The notes: a model not told the origin generated them from the sequence alone. Numbered from the stretch's first letter, positions 1 through 6,142 are shown. The stretch is DNA of 8,596 nt from Pseudomonadota bacterium (GCA_021805485.1 JAJZFF010000343.1:1-8596), one strand, 5' to 3'. Translations and numbers: made by a program.

Positions 1-396
1 CTTGGTGCCGGCCCGCAGATGGGCGACATGGGTGCTGAGCGACATGCTCTCCTGGCCGCCGGCGATGACGATGTCGGACTGGCCGGACATCACCTGCTGC
101 GCGGCCAGCGCGACGGCGCGCAGGCCGGAGCCGCAGACCTGGTTGATGCCGAACGCGGTCTTGGCATCCGGGATGCCGGCATTGCGCGCGGCCTGGCGGG
201 CGGGGTTCTGGCCCGCGCCGGCGGAGAGCACCTGGCCGAGGATCACCTCGTCGACCTCGTCGGCGGAAAGTCCGGCACGCTCCATGGCGGCCCTGATGGC
301 AACCTCGCCCAGCACATGCGCCGGGGTGGCGGCAAAGGCGCCGTTGAAGCTGCCGACCGGCGTGCGGGCGGCCGCGGCGATGACGATGTCGTCCAT
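1..396 (-). CDS. phaA: Acetyl-CoA acetyltransferase (thiolase), N-terminal part, cut by window edge
   Basis: Condenses two acetyl-CoA into acetoacetyl-CoA, the first step towards hydroxybutyryl-CoA and PHB; cytoplasmic. Reading leftwards from the ATG at 396-394, 132 codons are present and the frame is open to base 1. A biosynthetic thiolase has about 390 residues, so only the N-terminal third is seen. The protein opens MDDIVIAAAARTPVGSFNGA, a typical thiolase start, then has GQNPARQAA at about 62-70 and NQVCGSGLRAV at about 85-95. Cys88 is the expected acyl-accepting nucleophile (Cys89 in well-known thiolases). GGQESMS at 113-119 also fits. A strong ribosome binding site (AGGAGGAG, 401-408 on the plus coordinates) precedes the ATG. 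It is the last visible gene of the minus-strand run behind the PHA synthase-like gene, 56 bases away. The family call is firm. The role in PHB rather than in fatty-acid or amino-acid breakdown is inferred from the neighbours. Confidence 0.93.
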   Translation of the reverse strand, partial: MDDIVIAAAARTPVGSFNGAFAATPAHVLGEVAIRAAMERAGLSADEVDEVILGQVLSAGAGQNPARQAARNAGIPDAKTAFGINQVCGSGLRAVALAAQQVMSGQSDIVIAGGQESMSLSTHVAHLRAGTK

Positions 397-434
397 TGTG
401 CTCCTCCTCTCGGTTCCGTGCGGTGCAGCATAGA

Positions 435-451
435 CCTTTGCCGCCGCAAGG
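435..451 (-). other. Small hairpin between the PHA synthase-like gene and the thiolase gene
   Basis: In the 56-base gap, TTGC (438-441) pairs with GCAA (446-449) around a four-base loop. Outer C/G pairs add to the stem after one bulged T. No T-run follows on the minus strand, so it is not a convincing terminator. It could be an mRNA processing or stability element, or chance. Confidence 0.2.
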
Positions 452-452
452 G

Positions 453-1628
453 CTACAGCCCGGCCACCCATTCGCCGAATGGTTGCCATAGGGCTTGCGG
501 CGCGCTCATGCCGGCGATCATGCCGATGTGGCCGGCCTTCGGCGCGATCACCGTAGCGTGCGGAACGACCGTGGCGAGGGCGGCGGCGGAGGCCGGGGGC
601 ACCAGCCGGTCGCGCGCCGGTGTCGCGATCAGGGTGGGACAGGTGATGGCGGCGGGATTCACCGGCAGGCCGGCGATGCGCCATGCGCCCTGCGCGGTCG
701 CGTTCTCGCCATACCATCCGCCAAGGGTTTCCCGCGCCACCGGGGCGGCGAGCGGCACGCCGTCGTTCAGCCAATCCTCGAGCGCAACGAAGCGGACCGC
801 GCGCGGGCTCGCGGGGTCGAGGGCGGCGAATGCGCGGTATTTCGCGGTGACGCCGAACGGATCGAGGGTTGCGAACAGCGTCTGCAGAGCGTCGATCGGC
901 ACTGTGCCGGTGGCCGCCATCAGCGGTTCGAGGATGGGCAGGCTGGTGGCGAGGCTGCGCGCCGCCTCCTCGTCCTCGGCATGGAAATCCCACGGCGTCG
1001 CCAGCAGGGCGAGGGCACGGATACGCTCCGGCGCGCGCAGGGCGGCGGCCAGGGCCAGCAGCCCGCCCATGCAGTAGCCGACCAGGACGACCGGGCCTGC
1101 CACCGCCTCCAGCGCCCGTTCAAGGCGGCCGGCGACATAGTCGGTCAGCGTGAATTGCCGTTCGATGGCGCCGGGCCAGCCCCAGTCGAGCAGCAGCGGA
1201 TGGGCGCCTTGCGCCGCGAGAAAACGCAGGAACGAGGCGTCCTCGGCGAGATCGAGGATATGGGCGCGGTTGACGAGGCTGGGGACGAAGAACAGCACGG
1301 GTCCGGTGCCGCCGTAGTCGAGCAGACGCGAAGAGCCCTCGGCCCATACGGCAGGCGGATCGGCCAGGGTGCGGCGCCACGGGTGGCGGCGATAGGCGGC
1401 GATGCCGGCGAGCAGGGCGGCATCCTGCGCAAGGGCCTCGCGCACCACCGCCGCGGCGAAGTCAGGATCCGCCAGACTGTCCGTCGCGTTCCAGTGCGGC
1501 CAGACGTGCCTCAAGTTCGGCAATGCGGCGATGGAGGCGTTCGACCGCATCGCCGCCAGCATCAGGTGCAGCAGGAGAGGACGCGGGCCGCGGCGCTCCA
1601 TCGGGCCGGGCGCGTCGGGGCGGGTCAT
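453..1628 (-). CDS. PHA synthase-like alpha/beta hydrolase (PhaC-like, class-III-like size)
   Basis: 391 residues, probably a cytoplasmic or granule-associated enzyme that polymerises, or otherwise acts on, hydroxyacyl thioesters. The alpha/beta hydrolase core follows PhaC. SSRLLDYG (99-106) is followed by FFVPSLVNRAHILDL (113-127), LLLDWGWPG (145-153) and the lipase-like box GYCMGG (184-189), where Cys186 replaces the usual serine, as in PHA synthases. The rest of the triad fits Asp340 (in ARDRLVPP) and His367 (in AGHIGM). It is much shorter than class I PhaC (about 590 residues) and close to the class III catalytic subunit (about 355). The ATG at 1628-1626 is chosen because the N-terminal GPRPLLLHL (14-22) resembles what I recall from related proteins and because third codon positions stay G/C-rich from there. 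No clear ribosome binding site precedes it, and later starts at residues 10, 23 or 27 are possible. It overlaps the upstream gene by 167 bases, which suggests translational coupling. True synthase activity is not proven by the sequence; a depolymerase or generic acyl hydrolase is the alternative. Confidence 0.82.
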   Translation of the reverse strand: MTRPDAPGPMERRGPRPLLLHLMLAAMRSNASIAALPNLRHVWPHWNATDSLADPDFAAAVVREALAQDAALLAGIAAYRRHPWRRTLADPPAVWAEGSSRLLDYGGTGPVLFFVPSLVNRAHILDLAEDASFLRFLAAQGAHPLLLDWGWPGAIERQFTLTDYVAGRLERALEAVAGPVVLVGYCMGGLLALAAALRAPERIRALALLATPWDFHAEDEEAARSLATSLPILEPLMAATGTVPIDALQTLFATLDPFGVTAKYRAFAALDPASPRAVRFVALEDWLNDGVPLAAPVARETLGGWYGENATAQGAWRIAGLPVNPAAITCPTLIATPARDRLVPPASAAALATVVPHATVIAPKAGHIGMIAGMSAPQALWQPFGEWVAGL

Positions 1629-1845
1629 GGCGGGACAGCGCCTCGGCCGTGCCGATCGCGGCGGTCGCGGCGCCGGCCCAGAGCGTCATCAATCCGGTCC
1701 AGCCCTCGCGCCACTCGCGATCCTGCGCGAGGGCGGTCAACTCGCTCTGCCAGAGCGTGATCCAGTCGCGCGCAAGCTCGCCGAGGCGCGATTCGGCGTT
1801 CGGAGGTTCGGCTTCGTGCTTGTCGCCCTGTCCGGCGTCTGTCAT
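1462..1845 (-). CDS. Small coiled-coil protein upstream of the PHA synthase-like gene; possible PhaE-like partner
   Basis: 127 residues from the ATG at 1845-1843, chosen because AGGA lies six bases upstream; an upstream in-frame TTG at 1860 would add five residues. I do not recognise a named family. Residues 20-70 (LGELARDWITLWQSEL, then LMTLWAGAATAAI) look like amphipathic and apolar helices. About 71-100 is a proline/alanine-rich linker. Residues 101-120 (VERLHRRIAELEARLAALER) have leucine/isoleucine heptads typical of a coiled coil. The helix, linker and coiled-coil layout directly before a short PhaC-like gene recalls PhaE, the second subunit of class III PHA synthases, but PhaE is about three times longer. 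In the 54 codons shared with the next gene, third positions drop to roughly 57% G/C (31 of 54), against about 86% (63 of 73) before the overlap. The N-terminal part is therefore clearly coding, while the C-terminal part may be constrained by the other frame. Confidence 0.68.
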   Translation of the reverse strand: MTDAGQGDKHEAEPPNAESRLGELARDWITLWQSELTALAQDREWREGWTGLMTLWAGAATAAIGTAEALSRHDPPRRARPDGAPRPASSPAAPDAGGDAVERLHRRIAELEARLAALERDGQSGGS

Positions 1846-1861
1846 GAGGCATCCTGGCAAC

Positions 1862-1889
1862 CGCGCTATATCGAGGATTTTCTAGCGCG
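1862..1889. promoter_or_regulatory. Inverted repeat in the divergent promoter region
   Basis: CGCGCTA at 1862-1868 is mirrored exactly by TAGCGCG at 1883-1889 with 14 bases between. It lies in the 87-base gap between two divergent genes, 17 bases from the minus-strand start and 43 bases from the plus-strand start. The spacing of arms would suit a dimeric repressor or activator. No regulator can be named and no clear -35/-10 pair was found. Confidence 0.35.
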
Positions 1890-1932
1890 AAAGGCGTCCC
1901 TTCTGCCAGTGGTCGCCTGACAAGGAGTGGCC

Positions 1933-2703
1933 ATGTCGCCGGCATTCGTGCTCACCGGGTTCGTCGTCGGCCTGCTCATCGGGCTCACCGGCGTGGGCGG
2001 CGGATCGGTGATGACGCCGATCCTCGTTCTGCTCTTCGGCATCCGCGCCTCCACCGCAATCGGCACCGACCTGCTGTTTGCGGCCTTCACCAAGGCGGTC
2101 GGGACCGCGGTTCACGGCGCGAACCGCACCGTGGCGTGGCCGGTGGTCTGGCGCCTTGGCGCCGGCAGCGTGCCGGGCGCCGCGCTGGCGATCCTGCTGC
2201 TTGCCCGCCTCGGCGTTCACGGTGCCGCGGCGAACCGGCTCAGCCTGCTGCTGCTCGGCGCGATGCTGCTGTTCGCGGCGGCTTCGCTTGCCGTGAAGCC
2301 CTGGGTCACGCATCGCGGCGCCGGCGGATTGCATCGTGCGCCACCGGCATGGATGACCATCGCTCTCGGGATCGTGCTGGGCGTGACGGTGACGCTCTCC
2401 TCGGTCGGCGCCGGCGCGCTCGGCACGGTCGCGCTCATCTATCTCTACCCGCGGCTGTCGATGCGGGAGGTGGTCGGCTCCGACATCGCCCATGCGCTGC
2501 TGCTGACGCTGGTTGCCGGGTTTGGCCGGCTCTGGCTGCACGGAATCGATGCGCCGATGCTCGGCGCCCTCCTCGCCGGATCGCTTCCCGGCGTCGTGAT
2601 CGGCAGCCTGTTCGTGAAGCGCGCCCCCGAGCGCCTGCTGCGGTTGCTGCTCGCCGCGATGCTCGGCCTGGTCGGACTGCGGATGCTCCTCGAACTGGCA
2701 TGA
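1933..2703 (+). CDS. TauE/SafE family membrane exporter
   Basis: 256 residues, an inner-membrane protein of the TSUP family, whose members move sulfite, sulfonates or other organic anions. The sequence is almost all apolar helices, about seven to eight, and shows the family's internal duplication. The first half carries GLTGVGGGSVMTPIL (17-31); the second has the matching SSVGAGALGTVALIYLYP (156-173). Conserved GSLPG (216-220) lies before the last helices, and charged RAPERLLR (230-237) leads into the final helix. The ATG at 1933 is chosen over the in-frame GTG at 1927 because AAGGAG (1922-1927) sits five bases before it. It is divergent from the PHA-type operon and is followed after 109 bases by phaR. 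The substrate cannot be told; nothing nearby is a sulfur gene. Confidence 0.88.
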   Translation: MSPAFVLTGFVVGLLIGLTGVGGGSVMTPILVLLFGIRASTAIGTDLLFAAFTKAVGTAVHGANRTVAWPVVWRLGAGSVPGAALAILLLARLGVHGAAANRLSLLLLGAMLLFAAASLAVKPWVTHRGAGGLHRAPPAWMTIALGIVLGVTVTLSSVGAGALGTVALIYLYPRLSMREVVGSDIAHALLLTLVAGFGRLWLHGIDAPMLGALLAGSLPGVVIGSLFVKRAPERLLRLLLAAMLGLVGLRMLLELA

Positions 2704-2741
2704 GGCGGCGCTGGCCTTTGCCGTTCGTCTCTGTCATGGTG

Positions 2742-2752
2742 TTGCATTGCAA
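2742..2752. promoter_or_regulatory. TTGCA-n-TGCAA palindrome, candidate PhaR operator
   Basis: A perfect five-base inverted repeat with one central base lies 60 bases before the phaR ATG. PhaR proteins of alphaproteobacteria are known to bind TGC/GCA-type inverted sites and often repress their own gene. A weak -35-like TTGCCG (2718-2723) precedes it by 18 bases, so the palindrome would cover a -10 position. The link to PhaR is inference. Confidence 0.4.
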
Positions 2753-2812
2753 ACTGCCGAATCAACGGCGACCGGATTCCACGCCTTGCGACGAGGGGAA
2801 AGGGCGAAGAAA

Positions 2813-3406
2813 ATGCCTCAGACGCCGGACGGCACCAAGCCGATCGTCATCAAGAAATACGCCAACCGGCGCCTGTACAATACCGAAAGCTCGACCTACA
2901 TCACGCTCGAAACCCTTTCGGAAATGGTGCGGGAAGGGCGCGATTTCGAAGTATTCGACGCCAAGACGGGCGAGGACATCACCCGGGCGGTGCTCACCCA
3001 GATCATCGTCGAGGAGGAGAGCAAGGTTGGCCAGGCCATGCTGCCGACCAATTTCCTCCGCCAGCTTATCGGTCTGTACGGAAACAACATGCAGGGCGTC
3101 GTGCCGCGCTTTCTCGAGCAGGCGATGAGCCAGTTCAGCCGCCAGCAGTCGCAGATGCGCGCGGCGATGCAGCAGACGATGGGAAATTTCATCCCCCCCG
3201 GCATGGAAGAGATCGGCCGCCAGAACATGGCGATGATGGAACGGGCCATGAGCCTGTTCTCGCCGTTCGGGGCGCAGGGCGAGGCATCCGCCGCCGGTGC
3301 GGACGATCATGGCGCCGCCGAGGAAATCGAGACCCTGCGCGCCGAGGTCGAGAGGCTGCAGGCGGAACTTGCCGCGCTCAGGGCGAGGGCGCCGAAGCGG
3401 GCGTGA
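2813..3406 (+). CDS. phaR: Polyhydroxyalkanoate synthesis repressor PhaR
   Basis: 197 residues. PhaR binds DNA ahead of phasin and related genes and also binds PHA granules; polymer accumulation pulls it off DNA and lifts repression. The N-terminal DNA-binding domain (about 9-68) is very clear: IVIKKYANRRLYNTESSTYI at 11-30, then LSEMVREGRDFEVFDAKTGEDIT. A PHB-accumulation regulatory segment follows (about 69-110, LPTNFLRQLIGLYG and VPRFLEQAM). After that comes a Gln/Met-rich amphipathic stretch (111-152) suited to granule binding, and a C-terminal coiled coil (160-190, EIETLRAEVERLQAELAALR). Upstream in-frame codons back to 2747 exist, but the family begins near this ATG, with purine-rich GGGG and AAGGG just before it. 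The neighbouring PHA-type operon supports the call. A candidate autoregulatory palindrome lies in its upstream gap. Confidence 0.96.
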   Translation: MPQTPDGTKPIVIKKYANRRLYNTESSTYITLETLSEMVREGRDFEVFDAKTGEDITRAVLTQIIVEEESKVGQAMLPTNFLRQLIGLYGNNMQGVVPRFLEQAMSQFSRQQSQMRAAMQQTMGNFIPPGMEEIGRQNMAMMERAMSLFSPFGAQGEASAAGADDHGAAEEIETLRAEVERLQAELAALRARAPKRA

Positions 3407-3431
3407 CGACGTCCCGCCGACGGAACGGCTC

Positions 3432-4364
3432 ATGAGCGAACGGACGGTACTGGTCAGCGGGGCCGCCGGGTTCATCGGCCGGGCGGTGACTGCCCGCCTT
3501 GCCCTGTCGGGCGCGGAAGTCGTCGTCGCGCTGCGTCGGGCGCGCGCGGTGCCCGGGGCGGCGCGCGCGGTCGACGCCGGGGACCTTGCCACCCCCGCTC
3601 CCGCCCTCGTCAACGCGATGCGCGGGGTCGGCGCGGTGGTTCACGCGGCGGGACTGGCGCATCGCACCGGCGTTGATCCGGCGGCGCTGGCGGCGGCGAA
3701 TGTGACGGCGGCCCGCCGGGTGGCCGAGGCCGCGGTCGCGCGCGGGGTGCCGCGCCTGGTTCTGGTTTCCTCGGCGGCGGTGTTCGGCAAGCGGCGGGAC
3801 GAGATGTTCGACGAGATCAGCGCCCCCCGGCCGGACGACGCTTATGCCGCAAGCAAGCTCGAAGGCGAGGCCGCCGTGCGGGCGGCGGTGGCCGGCAGCG
3901 CGACGCGGCTGGTGATCGTGCGGCCCTGCGCGGTGATCGGGCCGGGATGTGCCGGCAACATTCCGCGACTTGTCCGGCTTATCCGCCGTGGCTTGCCGCT
4001 GCCCTTCGGCGCCATCAGCAATGCCCGCAGCTTCATCGCGGTGAACGATCTCGCCTTCCTGATCGAGCGGGCGGTGAGCGCGGAAAATCCGCCGGACTGC
4101 GTGATCGGCGCGCATCCCGAGCCGGTTTCAACGACAGGGCTGATCCGCGCGCTGGGCCGTGGCCTCGGCCGGCGGGTCACGCTGCTGCCGTTTCCGCCCT
4201 CATGGCTGGGCGCGGCCGCACGCATGGCCGGGCAGGGTGAGTCGTGGCGGAGCTTCGCCGGCTCGTTTCATGCCGATGTCGCCCTTGCCAGGGATTCCCT
4301 CGGATTTTCGGCATCCACGCCGGTGCCGACGGCCCTGGAAGCGACCGCGTCCGCTTTGCGGTAA
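3432..4364 (+). CDS. NAD-dependent epimerase/dehydratase (extended SDR, sugar-nucleotide type)
   Basis: 310 residues, cytoplasmic, of the extended short-chain dehydrogenase group that epimerises or reduces nucleotide sugars. The Rossmann signature GAAGFIG is at 10-16. An acidic ending to the nucleotide-binding strand is not obvious (VVALRRAR at 31-38), so cofactor preference is unclear. HAAGLAH (71-77) and VSSAAVFGK (112-120) supply the catalytic serine region, and YAASK at 138-142 gives the Tyr-x-x-x-Lys pair. RPCAVIGPG (164-172) and the substrate-side [13 protein letters not shown] (199-211) are typical. It resembles the 4-epimerase/4-keto-reductase members used for cell-surface glycans (WbpV-like), which is a guess at subgroup. 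The start lies 25 bases after phaR, so the two are probably co-transcribed, though no functional link is evident. No glycan cluster is present in the window. Confidence 0.87.
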   Translation: MSERTVLVSGAAGFIGRAVTARLALSGAEVVVALRRARAVPGAARAVDAGDLATPAPALVNAMRGVGAVVHAAGLAHRTGVDPAALAAANVTAARRVAEAAVARGVPRLVLVSSAAVFGKRRDEMFDEISAPRPDDAYAASKLEGEAAVRAAVAGSATRLVIVRPCAVIGPGCAGNIPRLVRLIRRGLPLPFGAISNARSFIAVNDLAFLIERAVSAENPPDCVIGAHPEPVSTTGLIRALGRGLGRRVTLLPFPPSWLGAAARMAGQGESWRSFAGSFHADVALARDSLGFSASTPVPTALEATASALR

Positions 4365-4375
4365 TCGGTTACCGC
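4358..4375. repeat. Seven-base inverted repeat across the epimerase stop codon
   Basis: GCGGTAA (4358-4364) and TTACCGC (4369-4375) form a perfect stem around TCGG. No T-run follows, so it is at best a weak attenuator or 3'-end stabiliser of the phaR-epimerase message. Confidence 0.3.
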
Positions 4376-4387
4376 TGACTGATCCGC

Positions 4388-4416
4388 TTGACGCGATGGC
4401 GCATTTCGCGCATACG
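4388..4416 (+). promoter_or_regulatory. Possible rplM-rpsI promoter
   Basis: TTGACG at 4388-4393 is a good alphaproteobacterial -35. Seventeen bases later comes CATACG (4411-4416), a poor -10 with three of six consensus bases. It sits in the 91-base gap before rplM. It overlaps the hairpin at 4394-4427, so only one of the two may be real. Confidence 0.35.
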
Positions 4417-4427
4417 CGCCGCCATCG
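4394..4427 (+). promoter_or_regulatory. Nested stem-loop upstream of rplM, candidate leader element
   Basis: The outer stem is CGATGGCG (4394-4401) with CGCCATCG (4420-4427), eight perfect pairs. Inside it CGCG (4407-4410) pairs with CGCG (4415-4418) around a CATA loop, leaving a five-base/one-base internal loop. It ends 28 bases before the rplM ATG and 15 before its ribosome binding site. Ribosomal protein operons, including L13-S9 operons in other bacteria, are often autoregulated through leader RNA; this instance is inferred from structure and position only. Confidence 0.35.
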
Positions 4428-4455
4428 TATGGATGATGTCACGAGGACTCCCGTC

Positions 4456-4932
4456 ATGAAGACCACCGTTTCGCTGAAACCGGCGGACGTGCAGAAGGAC
4501 TGGGTGCTGATCGACGCCGACGGGCTTGTGCTCGGCCGGCTCGCCGCCCTGATCGCCAATCGTCTGCGCGGCAAGCACAAGCCGCAATTCACCCCGCATG
4601 TCGACTGCGGTGACCACATCATTGTCGTCAACGCGGAAAAGGTGAAGGTGACGGGCAAGAAGATGGACGATTCCGTCTTCTACTACCACACCGGCTATCC
4701 GGGCGGCATCAAGGGGCGGTCAATCCGCCAGCGCCTCGAAGGCAAGAATCCGGAAAGCGTGATCGAAAAGGCGGTCGAGCGAATGATCACCCGTGGGCCG
4801 CTGCAGCGCCAGCAGATGAAGAACCTGCACATCTATGCCGGTCCGTCGCATCCGCATCATGGCCAGCAGCCGCAGGCGCTCGACGTCGCGGCGCTGAACC
4901 GCAAGAACACCAACCGTAACGCGAGGGCGTGA
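4456..4932 (+). CDS. rplM: 50S ribosomal protein L13
   Basis: 158 residues; an early-assembly protein of the large subunit that binds 23S rRNA. Family hallmarks are all present: [19 protein letters not shown] (16-34), [11 protein letters not shown] (38-48), [18 protein letters not shown] (52-69), YHTGYPGG (77-84) and the long signature with [20 protein letters not shown] (109-128) ending HPHHGQQP. Compared with the E. coli protein (142 residues) it has about a dozen extra residues at the N-terminus and a short C-terminal tail, as in relatives. GAGGA at 4443-4447 lies eight bases before the ATG. An in-frame ATG at 4432 would add eight residues but lacks a binding site. It forms an operon with rpsI. 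Confidence 0.98.
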   Translation: MKTTVSLKPADVQKDWVLIDADGLVLGRLAALIANRLRGKHKPQFTPHVDCGDHIIVVNAEKVKVTGKKMDDSVFYYHTGYPGGIKGRSIRQRLEGKNPESVIEKAVERMITRGPLQRQQMKNLHIYAGPSHPHHGQQPQALDVAALNRKNTNRNARA

Positions 4933-4934
4933 AC

Positions 4935-5426
4935 ATGTCCGGAACCGGTACGCTCGCCGATCTGAAGACCATCATCACCCCGACCGCCGGCACCGCCGCC
5001 GACGCCGAGGCCCCCAAGCGCGAGCCGAAGCGCGACGCGTTGGGCCGCTCCTACGCAACCGGCCGCCGCAAGGACGCGGTCGCCCGGGTCTGGATCAAGC
5101 CGGGCAAGGGCGAGATCGTGATCAATGGCCGCAAGGCGGCACAGTATTTCGCGCGGCCGGTGTTGCGGATGCTGATCACCCAGCCGTTCCTCGTCGCCGA
5201 CCGCTACAATCAGTTCGACGTGATGGCGACCGTCACCGGCGGCGGGCTTTCGGGCCAGGCCGGCGCGGTGCGGCACGGCATTTCCCGCGCGCTGACCTAT
5301 TACGAGCCGGACCTGCGCGGCATTCTCAAGGCGGCGGGCTTCCTCACCCGCGACCCGCGCACGGTGGAGCGCAAGAAATACGGCAAGGCGAAGGCCCGCC
5401 GGAGCTTCCAGTTCTCCAAGCGCTGA
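4935..5426 (+). CDS. rpsI: 30S ribosomal protein S9
   Basis: 163 residues; small-subunit head protein whose C-terminal tail reaches the P-site tRNA. The core begins near residue 40 ([18 protein letters not shown]), carries [14 protein letters not shown] (59-72) and the signature [19 protein letters not shown] (102-120). It ends with the invariant basic tail [11 protein letters not shown], so the P-site contact is intact. An Ala/Pro/Lys-rich N-terminal extension of about 35 residues is absent from the 130-residue E. coli protein but common in alphaproteobacteria. The ATG follows the rplM stop by two bases, with GAGGG (4923-4927) seven bases ahead; this is a standard translationally coupled pair. 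An in-frame GTG at 4929 is less likely. Confidence 0.98.
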   Translation: MSGTGTLADLKTIITPTAGTAADAEAPKREPKRDALGRSYATGRRKDAVARVWIKPGKGEIVINGRKAAQYFARPVLRMLITQPFLVADRYNQFDVMATVTGGGLSGQAGAVRHGISRALTYYEPDLRGILKAAGFLTRDPRTVERKKYGKAKARRSFQFSKR

Positions 5427-5447
5427 GCGAAGCGGATTTCAGCATGC

Positions 5448-5485
5448 AGCCGCCCCGGCACCGTCCGGGGCGGTTCGTATTTGTG
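5448..5485 (+). terminator. Intrinsic terminator after rplM-rpsI
   Basis: CCGCCCCGG (5450-5458) and CCGGGGCGG (5465-5473) form a perfect nine-pair GC stem around CACCGT, extended by a G-U and an A-T pair. A T-rich but interrupted tract follows. It begins about 20 bases after the rpsI stop and is the clearest terminator in the window. Confidence 0.8.
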
Positions 5486-5582
5486 CCGTTTCCATTTTTT
5501 TGTCATTTAGGCTCTGGCGGTGGTGCACGGGGCGATTCGGAACGCGCCTGCCGATTTGGCAAAAGCAACGGGATCGGGTCAG
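5486..5582 (+). promoter_or_regulatory. AT-rich upstream region of the ohrR-like gene
   Basis: This stretch follows the terminator and contains a seven-base T-run at 5495-5501, unusually AT-rich for the window, so it probably holds the promoter of the regulator gene. I could not assign a convincing -35/-10 pair or a clean OhrR-type palindrome. Confidence 0.35.
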
Positions 5583-6047
5583 ATGGCCGCAGCGCGTGAG
5601 GGTTTCAGCAATCTGTGTCTGGGCGAGCAGCTCTGTTTTGCGCTCTATGCCGCGACACATGCGATCACGCGGGTATATCGCCCCCTGCTGGCCGAGTTCG
5701 GCCTGACCTATCCGCAATACATCGTCCTGCTCGTGCTGTTCGAGCGCGCCGAGTCCACGGTCAACGGCATTGCGGAGGCGCTCCGCCTCGATGCGGCGAC
5801 GGTAACGCCGCTGCTCAAGCGTCTGGCCGAGGCCGGGTGGGTGTCACGGGAACGCAGCCAGGCCGACGAGCGCGTGGTTGTCGTCAAGCTGACCGCCAAG
5901 AGCCACGCTGCCGCCGCCCAGCTTTCCGCCGTGCAGCATAAGGTGCGCTGCCGCGCAGGTCTCGACGATCTGCAGTTTGAACGGCTGCGGACGGAACTCA
6001 TCGACCTTACGCAAAGGCTCAGTGTCGAGGTCGAAGAGCCTGCGTGA
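5583..6047 (+). CDS. ohrR: OhrR-type MarR-family organic peroxide sensor/repressor
   Basis: 154 residues; a dimeric winged-helix repressor that leaves DNA when a reactive cysteine is oxidised by organic hydroperoxides. LGEQLCFALYAATHAITRVY (13-32) and FGLTYPQYIVLLVLFE (39-54) are OhrR hallmarks. The recognition region is GIAEALRLDAATVTPLLKRL (62-81), and the wing contains RSQADERVVVVKLT (91-104). Cys18 is the expected peroxidatic cysteine. Tyr32 and Tyr43, which bond to it in relatives, lie 14 and 25 residues on, and Cys123 lies 105 residues on. These distances match Cys22, Tyr36, Tyr47 and Cys127 of the two-cysteine Xanthomonas OhrR. The ATG at 5583 puts Cys18 at the usual depth; an in-frame GTG at 5520 would add 21 residues. 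No ohr peroxidase gene lies next to it on either side in the window. It converges on a minus-strand gene 95 bases away. Confidence 0.88.
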   Translation: MAAAREGFSNLCLGEQLCFALYAATHAITRVYRPLLAEFGLTYPQYIVLLVLFERAESTVNGIAEALRLDAATVTPLLKRLAEAGWVSRERSQADERVVVVKLTAKSHAAAAQLSAVQHKVRCRAGLDDLQFERLRTELIDLTQRLSVEVEEPA

Positions 6048-6086
6048 TCGCGGGACTCCGGCGCTCGTGCCCGGCATGACGACGGG

Positions 6087-6106
6087 TATCGGGCGCAATA
6101 TCGGGC
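6087..6106. repeat. Short tandem repeat in the convergent gap
   Basis: TATCGGGC occurs at 6087-6094 and again at 6099-6106, a 12-base period, in the 95-base gap between two converging genes. No strong terminator was found in this gap. The repeat may be chance. Confidence 0.25.
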
Positions 6107-6142
6107 AATAGGCAGGGCCTCCCCTGGCCAGCCTCCGGAAAA

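Noticed and set aside
19..1760. Long plus-strand open frames opposite the thiolase and PHA synthase-like genes
   Set aside because: They are rich in Arg/Gly/Ala with no recognisable motif and lie antisense to clearly coding minus-strand genes; such shadows are expected in high-GC DNA.
2136..3128. 330-codon plus-strand frame across the exporter and phaR
   Set aside because: It is an out-of-frame, Arg/Ala-rich shadow of two well-identified genes on the same strand.
4929..5054. S9 N-terminal extension as something new
   Set aside because: Extensions of about 30-35 residues before the S9 core are common in alphaproteobacteria.
5495..5501. T-run as part of a second terminator after rpsI
   Set aside because: No GC stem lies directly before it; the real stem-loop ends at about 5475, so the run more likely belongs to the promoter region of the next gene.
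6048..6142. Possible bidirectional terminator between the ohrR-like gene and the exported-protein gene
   Set aside because: Only short imperfect stems (for example CAGGG at 6113-6117 with CCCTG at 6122-6126) and no T-run on either strand; not strong enough to call.
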